Assembly: GCA_003451635.1 (NCBI GenBank)
Contig: DMAT01000158.1
Location: 166-5,613, forward strand
Reading direction: 5' to 3'
DNA from: Syntrophus sp. (in: bacteria)
Lineage (GTDB): Bacteria > Desulfobacterota > Syntrophia > Syntrophales > UBA8958
Length of the DNA: 5,448 nucleotides
This document shows, piece by piece, positions 5,261 through 5,448 of the stretch; position 1 is the first letter of the stretch, and each line of letters begins with the position of its first letter. The notes under the pieces were generated by a model. It was not told the origin of the DNA, searched no databases, and saw nothing but the letters and a program-made list of their open reading frames with translations. Made by a program: the position numbers and the translations under genes.

Positions 5261-5448
5261 AGGTCGCCAGTTCCTGTAGTTTTTTCAAGGCCTTCTCGAT
5301 CAGCAGGTGCTTTTCTCTGAGTTCTTTATGTTTTTCTTCTTCCTTCTGAACTACGGCCGCGGCGGCCTTGGCAAGAAAGTCGCGATTGGCAAGTTTTCGG
5401 GAAACAATAGCCAGCTCCTTCTCCAGTTTGGCCCGGTCCTTTTCCAGA
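5259..5448 (-). CDS. valS: Valyl-tRNA synthetase, C-terminal coiled coil (5' end outside window)
   Basis: The last 62 codons of an open frame that enters from the right edge end at a TGA (5261-5259). The visible peptide is highly charged and helical. It begins LEKDRAKLEKELAIVSRKLA and continues with NRDFLAKAAAAVVQKEEEKH, then a further Lys/Glu/Leu-rich heptad stretch ending LQELAT. This is the C-terminal tRNA-binding coiled coil of bacterial valyl-tRNA synthetase, in which an E(K)EL-x(4)-KL-x-N-x-x-F-x-x-KA-x-x-VV pattern sits at the hairpin turn. ValRS charges tRNA-Val in the cytoplasm. The whole protein is normally about 880-950 residues, so most of it lies outside. It precedes nadC by 9 nt and is probably co-transcribed with the cofactor genes. 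Only the tail is seen, but the pattern is distinctive; a different coiled-coil protein is possible though unlikely. Confidence 0.85.
   Translation of the reverse strand, partial: LEKDRAKLEKELAIVSRKLANRDFLAKAAAAVVQKEEEKHKELREKHLLIEKALKKLQELAT

Overview
This window looks like a stretch of core bacterial chromosome. Almost every base is coding, and each gene belongs to a recognised family. The set is an electron transfer flavoprotein, a gamma carbonic anhydrase very close to methanoarchaeal Cam, a type III pantothenate kinase, and a valS-nadC-birA-coaX-coaE gene order. That suggests an anaerobic Gram-negative bacterium of the former Deltaproteobacteria, perhaps a syntroph of the Syntrophus/Smithella kind. 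The taxonomic guess is inference from gene content and moderate-to-high GC, not from a marker gene.

Layout. At the left edge, on the + strand, lies the C-terminal half of etfA (to 523). Everything else runs on the - strand. Read in the direction of transcription from the right edge, the genes are: the last 62 codons of valS (5448-5259), nadC (5249-4395), birA (4381-3590), coaX (3585-2818) and coaE (2817-2206). A spacer of about 100 bp with a good sigma-70-type promoter follows. Next come a cam-like gamma carbonic anhydrase gene (2104-1490), a 75-bp spacer with a strong terminator-like hairpin, and a D-Ala-D-Ala carboxypeptidase gene (1414-500). The last 24 bp of that gene overlap the end of etfA tail to tail. 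No stretch above 300 bp lacks a gene.

How the genes work together. valS to coaE is a tight cluster with gaps of 9, 13, 4 and 0 nt, almost certainly co-transcribed. Apart from valS it is a cofactor block: NadC makes nicotinate mononucleotide for NAD, BirA attaches biotin to carboxylases, and CoaX and CoaE catalyse the first and last steps of CoA synthesis. The carbonic anhydrase has its own promoter and probably supplies or buffers bicarbonate in the cytoplasm, which would suit biotin-dependent carboxylation. The carboxypeptidase trims peptidoglycan outside the membrane.

I found no phage, insertion sequence, CRISPR array, tRNA or rRNA, and no evidence of an undescribed system. The points most worth a second look are the Cam-type (rather than CamH-type) carbonic anhydrase with no signal peptide, the hairpin between it and the carboxypeptidase gene, and the etfA terminator embedded in the carboxypeptidase coding sequence.
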